A DNA stretch of 64,000 nucleotides from assembly GCA_934045905.1 (NCBI GenBank), contig OW203767.1, positions 16,371,073-16,435,072 of the forward strand, read 5' to 3'. The position numbers were made by a program, and so were the translations under genes. The stretch's first letter is position 1, and every line of letters starts with the position of its first letter. Source of the stretch: Leuctra nigra (taxonomy: Eukaryota; Arthropoda; Insecta; Plecoptera; Leuctridae). Below, one piece after another: positions 47,109 to 59,200 of the stretch. The notes beneath the pieces were generated by a model, which was not told where the DNA came from, did no database searches, and worked only from the letters and a program-made list of their open reading frames with translations.

Positions 47109-50100
47109 TCAATATCCAAATTGTGCAGGCATAGGCATGTTAATGGCAGTAGGATAAGGGACAGACCCCATTCCCATCGATGGCGGGGAGAAAAAGTTTG
47201 TCACTGGCGTTGGTATCTTTTTGATCAAATCTGCCATCTTGTCTGCTTTTACACGACGCAGGTGCATCAATTTCCTTAGCACCACAAATTGATCGATGAA
47301 GCTATCCAACTCTACATCACCATCTAGAAATTTCTCTGCAACAAGATCTGATTGTTCTTCACTTTCGGCAGCTGAAGTTTGTAGTAAAGCAAGCGAAGTG
47401 TCGAGGGACAATGTGTTTCCATGATTTTCTGAAACAAACCAAATTTACATATTAATTTGAAGTAGGAAGACCAGGTGAAGTGGGATGTAGAGTAAAGAGG
47501 TGGGGAGCGGAGAACAGTGACTGCAGGAAGATTGTGGGAGGACAGAGAGAGTTGGAGAGGGATCAGCCAGAAGACGTCGAGGAGGAAGAAGAAAAGTGTG
47601 ATGTGTCAGGACTGGCCACCTGACATCACAGAAGTGAGGGCCCAAGATTGACAGTGGAATTCCACCCCCTGACCCAACATTGAGTTGGAAACGTGCGACT
47701 GATATTTATTTAAATATAATTACTACCTATATAAAATTAAAAAATACATAATAATTAGGTAATATAGATCCAGGCTGCACGATTATTATCTAAAATGCTG
47801 ATCAATCAAATATGTACATTTGTATTTAGGTCTTACTCAGGCTTGCTATTTTCTCTTCAACACTGCGGGCAAGTTTCTCTCCTTGTGAGCTAAGTTCAAA
47901 CAATCGCTCCCTTCCTGCAGTTAAATCGGCTTCTCGTGACAGGTTGAACTCTGCTATTGACTTGTTGCTCGCAAAAAGCATTTCCTTTTCTGTTGCAAGG
48001 GTTGCCAGCTGGAAATAAAATCAATTAGGTAACATTCTCTTAACAATGTAATACTTGCAGTCTGCCCGCACAGTTGTCAGTTGTGTTGAATTGAGTAGAA
48101 CTTGAAGTTTACAAAAAATTAAGAATTTTCATAATCGCCAAAGTTGATAATGATTCTACAATAGTTCCGTGGAAGAATTTATCCGTTAACTTCACACGTT
48201 TGAAGTTATTGACATTTAACAGACATTTTATGAGTGTGTGGAAATTTTTGTCAAATGTCTTGAATGAAATTTCAGATATTTTATCACTTCTTCTTTGATG
48301 AATTTCATTTCGGCTCTTTCCAAAGTCTGAAGCAGAAGCTTGCAAACGCATTTCACTTTGCATGCAATACAATGGCTCGCTTATCAATTAGGTACTACAT
48401 GCGACTGCCAACTTGTCTGCGGCTGCCAACTCAGCATATATGATTCTTACAGTTTTCCGTCCAAAGCTTATATTATGTGGTTGTATTTAATGGTTTGGGT
48501 TAAAAACAATACTTCCTGGACACTCCAAATTAATATTACATTAAATATACAATTCATTTTAGACGATTTTAGCTACAAAAACGTGTAAAACTAAACAAAT
48601 GACAATCAAGTAAATGACAGCTACCCACAGCCTGCTTTACAACGTTTCTGTGTAGGAACGAATGCGCACGCATCTTCAATGCGGATTGAACTGCAGCCTG
48701 TAGGTATATCACCCCATTTCAAACCGATTTGAAACTTCCAGCTCACATTTAGAAGTAAATTGGATCATATTGAATTGAGTGCGTATATCTTGGTTTCAAA
48801 ACGATTTGACTAGAGCGTTTTCAATGTGAGAGGTATATGTGGAAAATGAGCGTTTTCCACACAGAGCGTTTTCCTAGTTTACTACAGATGTACTACCTAC
48901 CTCAGGGGTCGGCAACCTTTTTTGGTGAAGGAGCCAATTTCCCAAATATTATTAAATTAGATAATAATGGGAGCCGCAGTATAGGTAATCAAATATGTAC
49001 AAAAACAAAAACTTGTATATAGACTGCCAAGCACCTTTCCCCCTAAAAGGATTGAGATCTAAAAGAAGGTCGCAGCAATAACATATTGTTGAAACATTTT
49101 CGCACTTAAAATTCGTGAAATCATTTCGCCCAGTTACTGCCGCCAAGCACAACATTATAAACCAAACATTGTACCCAAATTTGAGATTGAAAAAATCTCT
49201 ATGTGAACCATCATAGTATAAACTTTAAAACAATTATACTCATTTAAAACTAAAAATAGAAAGTATTCAAATTTTAAAAACGTAAACAAAATCAATTTAA
49301 AAACATTTTTTTTTACATAACTTAAAATACAAATTAAAAAAAATTATTTAAAATTAAATAAAACAAAATAAAAGTAAAAAAAATAAAAATAAAGCTTGGC
49401 GCATTGTGTCAAGGAGGGGGCAACATAAAAAGAAAATGTCGACCAAGGAGACGACGAAAGAAAGAGGAAGAAGAAGATGATGAAGGAAAGAAGGAAGAAG
49501 TCAACATGACAGTGCAAATTCAATGCGCCAAGCTTTATTTTTATTTTTTTTACTTTTATTTTGTTGTATTTAATTTTAAATAATTTTTTTTAATTTGTAT
49601 TTTAAGTTATGTAAAAAAAAAATGTTTTTAAATTGATTTTGTTTACGTTTTTAAAATTTGAATACTTTCTATTTTTAGTTTTAAATGAGTATAATTGTTT
49701 TAAAGTTTATACTATGATGGTTCACATAGAGATTTTTTCAATCTCAAATTTGGGTACAATGTTTGGTTTATAATGTTGTGCTTGGCGGCAGTAACTGGGC
49801 GAAATGATTTCACGAATTTTAAGTGCGAAAATGTTTCAACAATATATTATTGCTGCGACCTTCTTTTAGATCTCAATCCTTTTAGGGGGAAAGGTGCTTG
49901 GCAGTCTATATACAAGTTTTTGTGTTTGTACAACATGTCACATGAGGTGGTAGTTTACAGCAGCTTTCATTGATCATTGAGTGTTACCTATCATTACATT
50001 GTTAACGCCAACAACGTCACTTCTTGTCTAAAAATTTCTGTTTTTCTTCCAATAGTTCCCAAGTTAGTATAACGAAAGGGTCAATTTCTTTTGGTTGAAT

Positions 50101-52120
50101 ATGAGTTATCTCAACTTTTAAATTGCTAAAAGTTCACAACTTGTGAATAACGTAAATTGTAGGTGTATTGTTCCGGTGTAGACCGGAATTTGTGCGTCAT
50201 CTCGTACTACGCATATTAGTTGCCAGTTGGTAAACTGAAAGGTACACGAAAGGTAGATGATTGTAAATGCGTTTCCTTAATTTTAAATTCTTCTAAGTTC
50301 ACTTTTTTGTGTAATTTAAACTCTATTGGTAAAGCGTTAAGGCTTACAGATGTTTACAGCACATTTTAAATAAAATCCGGATGTGTTTTGGAAGGCAATA
50401 TAACTTAAAAGGAACTTATTTCATAAGTTAACTTTCCAGTTTCTGGAAACTTTCCAGGTAGGTAACTAACCAGTTCTTTATTTGAACTGGAACTAGTTCC
50501 TTTTTTTGAGGAACTAATCCAACACTGCTGTTTAGTGATAGTTCCATAACATGGATTATGCCGCAAATTTTTCCGCCAACAGTTTAAAAACGTACCAAAG
50601 ATCACGAGTGGGGTTATGCAGAATATGCATATATAATTTTCTATTATTACCTACGGGTGATTTTTTAAATTAGGGGATGTTGGAAGGGATCAAGTATCAT
50701 ACGGTATGGGTTATTTCATATAGAATGAGTACACCAAATTTGGTTGAGATCGGTCAAAGGGTGTAGGAGAAAATAAGAACGTTCATACCAAGAAGCCTTT
50801 TCCTTTGTTCATGCGCAGAGAGACACTACTGAAAGTTAAAGGAATTACGGCAAAGGATGTGGCCATTTGATATTGCCTTGTTGTGAAAATTGATTTTGAA
50901 GATGTCAACCTAGAGTTCCTTTAAGATTAACTAGCTGAGCCACCTGGTGTTTATAGTGCTGGTTGGGAAGGAGTAGGACGTAGGTATATCATTAACAGTC
51001 ACAAAACACACCAACACACGAACAAACCAACAAAGAACGGTCAACCTGATTGTACCTGACTGATTGCCAAGATACCCGAGAAGCTAAAGCACTATTTTTG
51101 CCGGAGAACAGACGCATAATCCTTGATCACACGCTTATAAATTCCCTAAGGTGTCTACCGCTTACATCGGTATGTACGAGGGACAATCAATTAAAAATCA
51201 ATGTACCTACACATATTTTGTTTAAATCTCACTAAATGATAATTAACATAAAAAATCTCAAATGATTAAAAAAAAATATATATATATATATGATAACAAT
51301 GAGAAAAAATGGTAACACGGAGCGTATTTTATCTCCTCGGTCCCATTCAGTGCGTACCTATACATTTAAAAAAAACTGTTGCTCGTCAAGACTCAAGTGA
51401 AAAAAACATTGTTTAAAATATGACTTTATCCAACACGTCATGTAATATACAAGCTAATGTTCAAATTCTTTTAAAAAGTACCAAATGTAGTTATGAATGT
51501 AATTTATGAATAAGATTTTTTTATTTCATTTTGAATGAAATGGCTTTAAATAAAAGTCCTTTACGATTACTAATTTTACCCTGGGGACGTCTTCGAACGA
51601 GTCGTGTGCTTACTCATTGTCTTGAAGTATACAATTTTACAATAAATAGTGTGAAAATAAGTTATTTGAAAATACAATTGTGCTAGAAGACAGCCTCCTA
51701 CTGCAGCAGAATCTATTATGTTATATTCCAAAACAAGTGTCATCTACGTACATTTGTATTCGTTTAAAAGTGTCAAGACAACAAAGGAAACCAAACCTCT
51801 GATACGCTCACAACACAACCCACACCCCTTATCCACCAGCCACTGAATAGATCTGAATGTGTATTGTTTATTCTCCAAGCAATGACGATTCACGATATTA
51901 AATGACCTTTTATTGTTGTTGTTTATAGACCATTTTAAATATTATCTCGGTGGCTCTGCTTTCTAAGAAAAATCATATGCAGTTTGATTTCCAGACACCT
52001 TAGTCCCTGTTTCAACAATAGGTTAAACAGGGACTAAGGTGTCTGGAAATCCAACTGCATATGATTTTTCTTAGAAAGCAGAGCCACAGAGATAATATTT
52101 AAAATGGTCTATTGATTATG

Positions 52121-52151
<31 letters not shown>

Positions 52152-53140
52152 GGGAGGGGGTGTATGTGTTTATTACGCATAGATCATACAATCAATTAGT
52201 CTACCGGTCTTTATTCCTGATAGTGATGGCATATTGTTGATGCATCTAATTGATTTATTGTTTGTTTTGATATTTTAGACAGTATGAATTATTTCGTGCA
52301 TTAGGTATTCTTTTAAAAATGACATTGCATAATTGACATGTTTGTAAACACCTTTCGCACAAGGCATTCGATTGGCGTCAGAATACCATTGTTAATTGTG
52401 CGTAGTTAATCTATTATTCTTTATTCTACACAAAACGAAGTTTCCATACTCTCGAAACTGAAATAAATTTAGATATTATAATATTCATACGTGAAGTAGT
52501 AGAAATAAAGATGTCATTATGGAACGGAATCGATGTCTGTTATTCGTTTGTATTATTGTCCCAATACTTGAATATCCATAAATACTATCCAAACTAGTTT
52601 TCTCAAATGGTTGATACTACGTCATATTCTGTCGTCATATTGAGGTACCTATATTTGAGGTTTGAATCTTTCAATGTGACAAAATTATGAAGTGCATAAT
52701 GAATTCTTCTATGAACAGCAGAATTAGTCGACAAATATCTATCGAGACGCAGTCTGCTGCCGATTTCTATAACAAGCAAATGGGCGAAGATTTCAACATG
52801 CAGTAAGTTAGTAGAGAAGGGGAAGAGCGGAACGCTTAATATTGATAAATTTTCCACTTCCGGTTTGAAATTTTTGTTTTTTCTTGAAGTGGAGTGTCTA
52901 GCAATACATTGTCTTTAATGTTGCCAAATTTCAAAACTGTCAATGGACCCGTTTGACTTTTGAAAAAAATTAAAATTTAAAATTGGATAAATTCACTTCC
53001 GGTCAAAATATTTCAGATTTTCTTTCAGAAGTACGCGTGAGAAGGGGGACTCTATGTGTCTACCAAATTTCAACTCTCTAGACCAAACCGTGCAATCTGT
53101 AGAAAAGGGCAAGCAAAACGACGTGCCTAACTAGCTAGCT

Positions 53141-53193
<53 letters not shown>

Positions 53194-55144
53194 CCATGAA
53201 AGTCAATCCTTGCATGTTTGAGGCCCAAAATTCACCCCGAAGGGATGAACGCAGCACTTTGATATTTGGTTAGGTGTTGTCAGGTGGCTAAATATACCCG
53301 ATAACCATGATTTTCAACTTTCATTTCTCACTGCATGTATGCCTGTCGACACCTCGTTTCGACCACTTAAGCCGTTGCGGTATAAGTCTCTGGTAGTAGC
53401 TCGCACGTTGTATTAGAGCGGTGCTTGGCAGCGTCGAGCTAGCGCCCGACTAGATAAAACACCGAAAATAATAAATTGAATTCCTAGTTTATTTTGATAG
53501 GTATTTTGTACGAAATCCCCCAGTTCGTGCCCCACAGGGCTTTTTTTATCATTTAAAAAATTTGAAAGTGATTCTGGGACTCTAAAATGAACAAATTTTT
53601 TCAAATGACATTCCAATTGTTGCCCTGCTTTTTTAGAATTTCAACAATTTAAAAGTGATTCTGGGACGCTAAATTGAACAAATTGAATCATATAACATTC
53701 CAAATGTTGCCACGCAGGGACCTTTTTTAAAATTTGAACAATTTAAAAGTTTTTTGGGACTCTAAAATGAACAAACTTAATCAAATAACCTTCCCATTGA
53801 TGCCCCGCAGGGTGTTTTGTTTTCGAATTTTTTAATTTTTCGATTCCAGATCTTTATTTAAATTATAAAGAGCCAATCAAGAACCACCAAGGAGCCACAG
53901 TTTGCCGACCCCTGTACTACCTAGTCGAAAGGTAGGCAATGTTGAAAAAGTACGAAATAGGTAAATAAGTAAATAGGTAAATAGGTAGGTAAATAGTTGC
54001 AATAGGTCAAGTGGCAACCCCATTGGTTAATTTGTAAAATAATAAGTGGACGGACGCTAGGCGATGTCAGGTGAAACATTTTGCTTACGCAAACAATGGG
54101 AGGTTTGGGGGTTGGCCCCCCAATACAATGCGGGCCTGGGGCACACAGCCCCGGGAAAATTTTGAATTTCAGGACCAAATTTGGTGCCTTTCTACGAGAT
54201 TTGTACACAATTTTAAGCCAATTTTACTTATATGAAAAATAAGTGGGCAGACGGCATCCACCCTGAAAAAAAAAAAATGAGGGGATGCGTCCGCCCCCAA
54301 ATTAACCACTGGGCAGCCCTGTCATGATCGATTCAAATAGTACCACTTTCATGCTTGCCATTAATGGCAAACAATACCTACTCCCGATTCCCGTTCATTA
54401 CAGGACCCCTATTTTCGAGATTGTTAGAGTGCTCGTATAATCGAGCGTGCCGCGTGCGTGTTGTTAAAAGTGACGTTCTTCCGAACGAAAAAGCATTACA
54501 TCAGCCACATCAGTTTATTATTTTGTTTGGTCTGACGTCAGGCGGCCGTGAATCGGTATGAAAGTTGTCTCGGAAATAGGACCCCTTGAGGGCTATTCTA
54601 AATTCCCTTGTCGTCTCGTTTCACGTGATACGGGCTCACTGCACACTGGAGTGCTATCTATTTAACATGGTAGTGATGCCGTATCAATTGATACGAGACG
54701 ACAAGGAAATTTAGAATCACCCTCCAGGGATGGGTTGTTCAAGGACAAATTTGCTGCCTGGATGCCAGCATTTAAAATGGGTTTTAAAACCAAGGGCCTT
54801 TGCAATTTATGCATCATGTGTACTGGATATAACGTTCATTGACAATTGACTGTTAACCAACAAAGTAAATTGATCTAATTGTGGAATGCTGTTGATTCTA
54901 AGTCGATGAAGATTCATGACGATGGTTTTGAATTAGGTAGGTAGGTACCTACTATAGTACTCGCGAGTCATGACCTTATGATTATTAGAACCACCTATCT
55001 TACCTCAACATGCACAACGTTCATTAGTTCAGCTAACTTCTCTTCATTGTTCAAGAGTTCCTTTAATTCTTCATCCGATTTTTTTATTAGCAGACTATTT
55101 GCTGCATTTAAACCAGATGTGCGGTTATAATCTGGGTATGACAT
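47109..55144 (-). CDS. VPS37: VPS37 (ESCRT-I subunit, VPS37B/C-like), three exons
   Basis: Minus-strand exons 55004-55144 (ATG 55142-55144), 47837-48008 and 47109-47428 splice in frame to 210 residues. The Mod_r domain spans most of it: SDEELKELLNNEEKLAELM, LATEKEMLFASNKSIAEFNL, GEKLARSVEEKIASL, VAEKFLDGDVELDSFIDQFV and RKLMHLRRVKADKM. A short Pro/Met-rich tail (VTNFFSPPSMG, PMPAQFGY) replaces the long proline region of vertebrate VPS37B. Established: with TSG101, VPS28 and MVB12 it forms ESCRT-I, which sorts ubiquitinated cargo into multivesicular bodies at endosomes. Intron 1 is 7 kb and carries a large palindrome and other repeats. Which vertebrate paralogue it matches best is not certain. 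Confidence 0.92.
47455..47705 (+). pseudogene. LINE 3' end fragment in VPS37 intron 2
   Basis: Glu-rich LINE C-terminal coding end (GAAGACGTCGAGGAGGAAG), then TGAGGGCCCAAGATTGACAG and CCACCCCCTGACCCAAC, as in the other tails. Antisense to VPS37. Confidence 0.65.
48109..48877 (+). mobile_element. Helitron-like repeat, copy 4 (diverged)
   Basis: Shares TTTCAAACGCAT-like and GCTCGCTTATCAA blocks and ends GCGTTTTCCTAG before T (48878). The 5' end is not clear. Confidence 0.5.
48996..49931. repeat. Palindrome with arms of about 400 bp
   Basis: 48996-49405 and 49525-49931 are near-identical inverted copies; one difference seen is ATAACATATTG against ATAATATATTG. The 119-bp centre (49406-49524) reads like a charged LINE C-terminus (GACGACGAAAGAAAGAGGAA). 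Confidence 0.8.
49932..51925. other. VPS37 intron 1 interior, nothing firm
   Basis: AT-rich; a (TA)n run near 51280-51290 and phrases such as AATTTGGTTGAGATCGGTCA (about 50747) that are common in insect transposon DNA. No ORF or TIR that I can support. Confidence 0.4.
51926..52111. repeat. Near-perfect 186-bp palindrome (MITE)
   Basis: TAGACCATTTTAAATATTAT through CTTAGTCCCTGTTT is inverted after a loop of about 12 bases. Relatives at 33213 and, as one arm, about 42560-42625. Confidence 0.8.
52121..52155. repeat. (GT)n followed by a G run
   Basis: GTGTGTGTGTGTGTG then about 20 G. Confidence 0.9.
53130..53193. repeat. (AGCC)n microsatellite
   Basis: About 16 AGCC units, preceded by AGCT units. 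Confidence 0.95.
53528..53822. repeat. Tandem repeat, about 3 units of 90-100 bp
   Basis: Each unit has AGTGATTCTGGGACTCTAAA, TGAACAAA and TGCCCCGCAGGG-like words. Similar TGCCCCGCAGGG words occur inside the hAT element at 57784-58448. Confidence 0.65.
54021..54311. mobile_element. hAT-type MITE, copy 2
   Basis: CATTGGTTAATTTG and CAAATTAACCACTG ends, with GGCAACCC (54013-54020) and GGCAGCCC (54312-54319) as an 8-bp duplication carrying one substitution. Homologous throughout to 41284-41597. Confidence 0.85.
54588..54725. repeat. Palindromic MITE, copy 2
   Basis: GAGGGCTATTCTAAATTCCC and its near complement at the right; the centre is inverted relative to the 33949-34087 copy. Confidence 0.75.
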
Positions 55145-56237
55145 TTTTAAAGTTTATATGCAATTTACGAAGTAATGAATTTTAACTGCAATTGAGCCTA
55201 AAATTAAAAAGTTTATTCTTATTAGGTTTAACAACAGAAAATAACGAAAATGACTAATTTCACTTGTTTGCAGAATGGTGACACAACTGACAGTGACAGC
55301 TGTGAACGTAAATGTCCAAAGCAAAGTAATTTAAAGCAAAGATAAAAAGTAAAAACGTACAAGTCCAAAGAACTCAACTTTACAGTCTCCAAACCAGTGA
55401 CTCTCCCTCGAAAAATACATCACGGACTTACCATTATTCATTCATGAATACTTATGTATTAAGTAAATAGATTATATTTGTGTATTTTGAAAATCTTCTT
55501 CTTCTTCACTTCCGGTTTTAATGGCACCGACATTGAGTCATACTGGCCAGCGTTAATTTATATACCTATTCGATAATGTAGTTTTATAATAATATGTAAT
55601 TATTATTATGCTTTATATTTTACACTCGTTGTATTTTAGCACATAGGCTAGCTTTAGTTATTGATAGATACTTAGTAGTTATTTAAAATTCAGAATTACG
55701 GAGGATATCAGTTATCACCACGTGTCGATCGAAGTTGAATGGCCAAGACTTGAGTCCTATAAGCCAGCTTATATTTATTTTAAATTCACTTTTTCACTCG
55801 GCGTATTTATTGGCACTTGACCATTTGGTCTTATTGGCCAGCTTTAGTTATGATATCTATTTAATTGTGGTGGTGATAACTATTAGCACACGAATTCTGT
55901 TCTTGTAATGGCGCCTGATATTTATCAGATAGGCCAGCTGTATTTTGTGGACTCTCCCCAACGGAGGTTGAAGAGGAAGTGTCTTTGAAAATCTTCAGTG
56001 CAATTATGTTGTTTTAAAATGTTGGTAAACTACTTATTTATTCTTTTTCTTCAAATTTTGAAGCTGGTTGGAGACTAGGCAAGGTACTTCCGGTATGCTT
56101 TCGCGCCAATCATCCGTGCCGGTTGGTGTTCTTTCTTGTCCGCCATTACCTTTCTTGAGTTCCGTCGTTCAGGAGCACGCCGTGAAGAATTTGATTTCAA
56201 TTCTTTTAAGATATATTAATTGGTTTTAATACACAAA
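55145..56237. promoter_or_regulatory. Divergent VPS37/SELENOH intergenic region
   Basis: 1.09 kb between start codons; both promoters or 5' exons must lie here. The half nearer SELENOH holds the small-hairpin cluster listed separately. CTTCCGGT at about 56090 and TTCCGCC-like words could be Ets-type sites; this is a guess. Confidence 0.4.
55515..55945. repeat. Cluster of four short hairpins with conserved flanks
   Basis: Four units near 55516, 55735, 55807 and 55904 read (A/T)TGGC, a small stem-loop, then about five bases and GCCAGC. Stems are GAC/GTC, GACT/AGTC, GACC/GGTC and CTGAT/ATCAG: pairing is kept while the bases differ. Confidence 0.5.
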
Positions 56238-59200
56238 ATGCCGGCACCAAAAGGTAAGCGTGGTGTAGCTAAAGTTAGCGATAAAGTAGAAGAAGTTTCG
56301 GAAGCAGTAGTAGTACCAGAAGTTGATGCCGAGGTGGGTGATGCTCCCGCAGCCAAGAAAGCCAAGGGACGCGCCAAGAAGGTTGATGATGTTAAAGATG
56401 CCGTTGAACCTGTAGGGCAAGAAGATTCAGATGGAGATAATGCGCCTGCAAAACCTAAGGGTCGTACCCAAAAGAAAGCAGCAAAGGAAACCGAGGAGGC
56501 CGAGACAGAAGCTCCCATCAAAAAGCCAGCTGAAGAACCCAAGGCTAAGAAGGGTGCCAAAAACGCCAAAGCCGATCAAGTTGATGATAAAGTTACTAAG
56601 AAGAGAGGTGGAAAAGCAAAAGAGGAAAATGGGAGTGAATTGCCTACACGGCGAGGTGCAACTCGTGCGGCTAAGGTGAAGCCAGTAGTTGAGGATGCGG
56701 ACTCGGATGAAGAGGAAGAGAAGCCAGTTCCGGCAAAGAAAGGTCGTGGGGAACCCAAGGCTAAAGTTCCAGCCAAGGAAGCGCCCAAGAAAAAGGGCCG
56801 TGCTGCTAAGACAAAAGTGGCGGAGAAGGAGAACGGTGATGATGACACCCCGGTCGAGGAATCTGAGACGGTTTCTATTGAAGCTTGGTACGTATTAATT
56901 TTGTATTAAAAATTAATAGGTACATTTTGTTACTTAGGTAGGTAGTACCTACCTAGCTAGTAGGTACCTAGTAGCATAGCATATTTTAAAATAATTTTAC
57001 CCTAGGTAGGTACCTACCTAGGTATGGTCGTGGAATGTGTGTCGATCACCCTCCTTCTTCCTGTTCCATGCATTTACATTCTATTCTTCCCCTTCCGGCA
57101 ACTTATAGCATGGTAAACTCGTTTGTGGGGGGGGGGGGGGGGGGGGGGATGGAGGGTGAGCGACACACAATTTCCAGACTGTACAGGGTTACCACTGGGC
57201 CACTGTTTCCGCTATTTGTCCACTTTTTAAGGAACTCTACTATATTTCACTTTTCCTTGTTTTCCACGTTACATTACCAAATGTTAATGCATCGTAGTTT
57301 TGGTCACTTTTAAGGTAGGTAGGTACGTTTACTTTACAGCTCGGCGTTGACGGGCTCAACGTTAGCCAATCAGAAGGCTGAACGGCGAGTGCTTGAGCGC
57401 TGGCGTTCAAGGTCAAAATAAAAACCATGTTCATCTTTCAGCGCAGAGCTGTAAACGTACCTTTCTGCCTCTTTACCAGTTTTTTGCCACTATTTGACCA
57501 CTATTTTATCCTTCTTGGGTCACTATTGCTACCTTTTTTGGTAGTAGGTAAGTCGAGTGGCAACCCTGTAGGTACGTAGGTACCTACTTCTTAGCAATTG
57601 CCTATACTACTAGTGAAAAATTGCCGTTCTCTCAGCGAAATAGAAGAGATTGATGTCTGTTACCTTGCAACCAGAGTGAGGGAGGACCTTACTATAAAAA
57701 TTTGCTAATAAGTCAGTGAAATTAGTCTGCACTGTAGTAATAGTCCAGTCAAATAAGAGATTAACCCAAAACTAATTGTAACACAGGGGCGGATCTAGCC
57801 TCTTGTCATGGAGGGGGCGATTTCGGAAAATATGAAGGGGGTATAGTGGTATCCCCAGCCACGGGCATCTGCAGAATTTTTGCCAGGGGGTGGAGGTAAT
57901 GCAAGAAAAACAATTGTCCCACGGGCTAAGGGGGGTGTGGGGGGTGAGCACCCTGCCCCGCAGGGCGTTTTTTGGATTTTGGACACTTTGAATCAAATTT
58001 TGAGACGTTATGAGGTGTATTTTGTTGAATAATTCATTATTTTTTAAGCTTGGACACTTTAGGGTAGTGCCCCCACCTTGCCCCGCAGGGTATTTTTTGG
58101 TTTGTTGACACTTCGAAATAAATTTTCTGAGTTTTTTGTTTAAAAATGAAACATTACGTAAATAACACCACCAAATTTTTATGCTATCCTGACATCCTTG
58201 CCCCCCCCCCCCCCCAGTCACCCCTGTGGAAGCCCATGCTTTCATCCGCCAAAGGACTATCGCCAAAGGCAATTTTTTTTCGAAATATTGGAAAAACATT
58301 TAGTTTTAAGGCACTTTTAGAGCAAAGATTAAATTGATTAAACCAAGCCATGATTGATATTTTTGTAAATTTGACAAAATGAAAAATCAACAGGAGGAAT
58401 CATGGGGGGGGCGATCGTCCCTTCCGCCCCTCGTTGGATCCGCCCCTGTTGTAACATTTGGTTTTTTGGTGTCATTCTCTTCACAAAAATGCCCCCTACA
58501 ACATATCCAAAATCCGCCAAAATCTGCGCACCGGAAGTACTTCATAATCACTGTTTAAGTTAATTTCCCATGTTAATTCCATCTTGCAAAAAAAAACTTT
58601 TTTTATTTAACTCCGATTTTGACGAAACTTGGCAGAATTGTTCTCCATCCTAAATGAACAAAAAAATCTCTCTTAGCGTTTTTCTCTAAATCTTATCGTT
58701 TTGGTAATATGGACCTCGCAAACCGTCAAATTACACTCGTTTAAAAGTCGAAAACTGACTAAAATATGACTTTTCGATGGACCATATTTCCCAAACGATA
58801 AGATTTAGAGAAAAACGCTAAGAAAACTTTTTGTCCATTTATGATGATGAACAATTCTGCCAAGTTTCGTCAAAATCGGAGTTACATGCATTTTTTTTAT
58901 TTTTTTTGCAAGATGGAATTTTCATGGGAAATTAACTTAAAAAGTGGTTAAAAAGTACTTCCGGTGCGCGGATTTTGGCGGATTTTGGATATGTTGTAGA
59001 TGGCATTTTTCTGAAGAGATTGACACCAAAAATCCAAATGTTACAATTTATTTTAGGTTTGGACATTTTTAAGCCCGATTTGACTGGACATAAGGTACCT
59101 AACCCGAATTGCCTTCCTCCACAAAAGGTCGCAAGGGTAGAAAAATTGAGGCTGAGAGGGTAAGGGAAATGTGTCAAAGCTATAAATATTTGGTAAAATA

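Larger units (their letters stand above)
48903..53914. mobile_element. Possible hAT shell of 5 kb
   Basis: CAGGGGTCGGCAACCTTTTT at the left and TTTGCCGACCCCTG at the right are inverted, as in hAT elements; TACTACCT stands right of the end, and left of it after allowing an extra ACCT. No transposase is found; the interior holds later insertions and unknown AT-rich DNA. Confidence 0.45.

Noticed and set aside
53130..53193. CRISPR-like array
   Set aside because: Plain (AGCC)n microsatellite without spacers; no CRISPR is expected in a eukaryotic nuclear genome.
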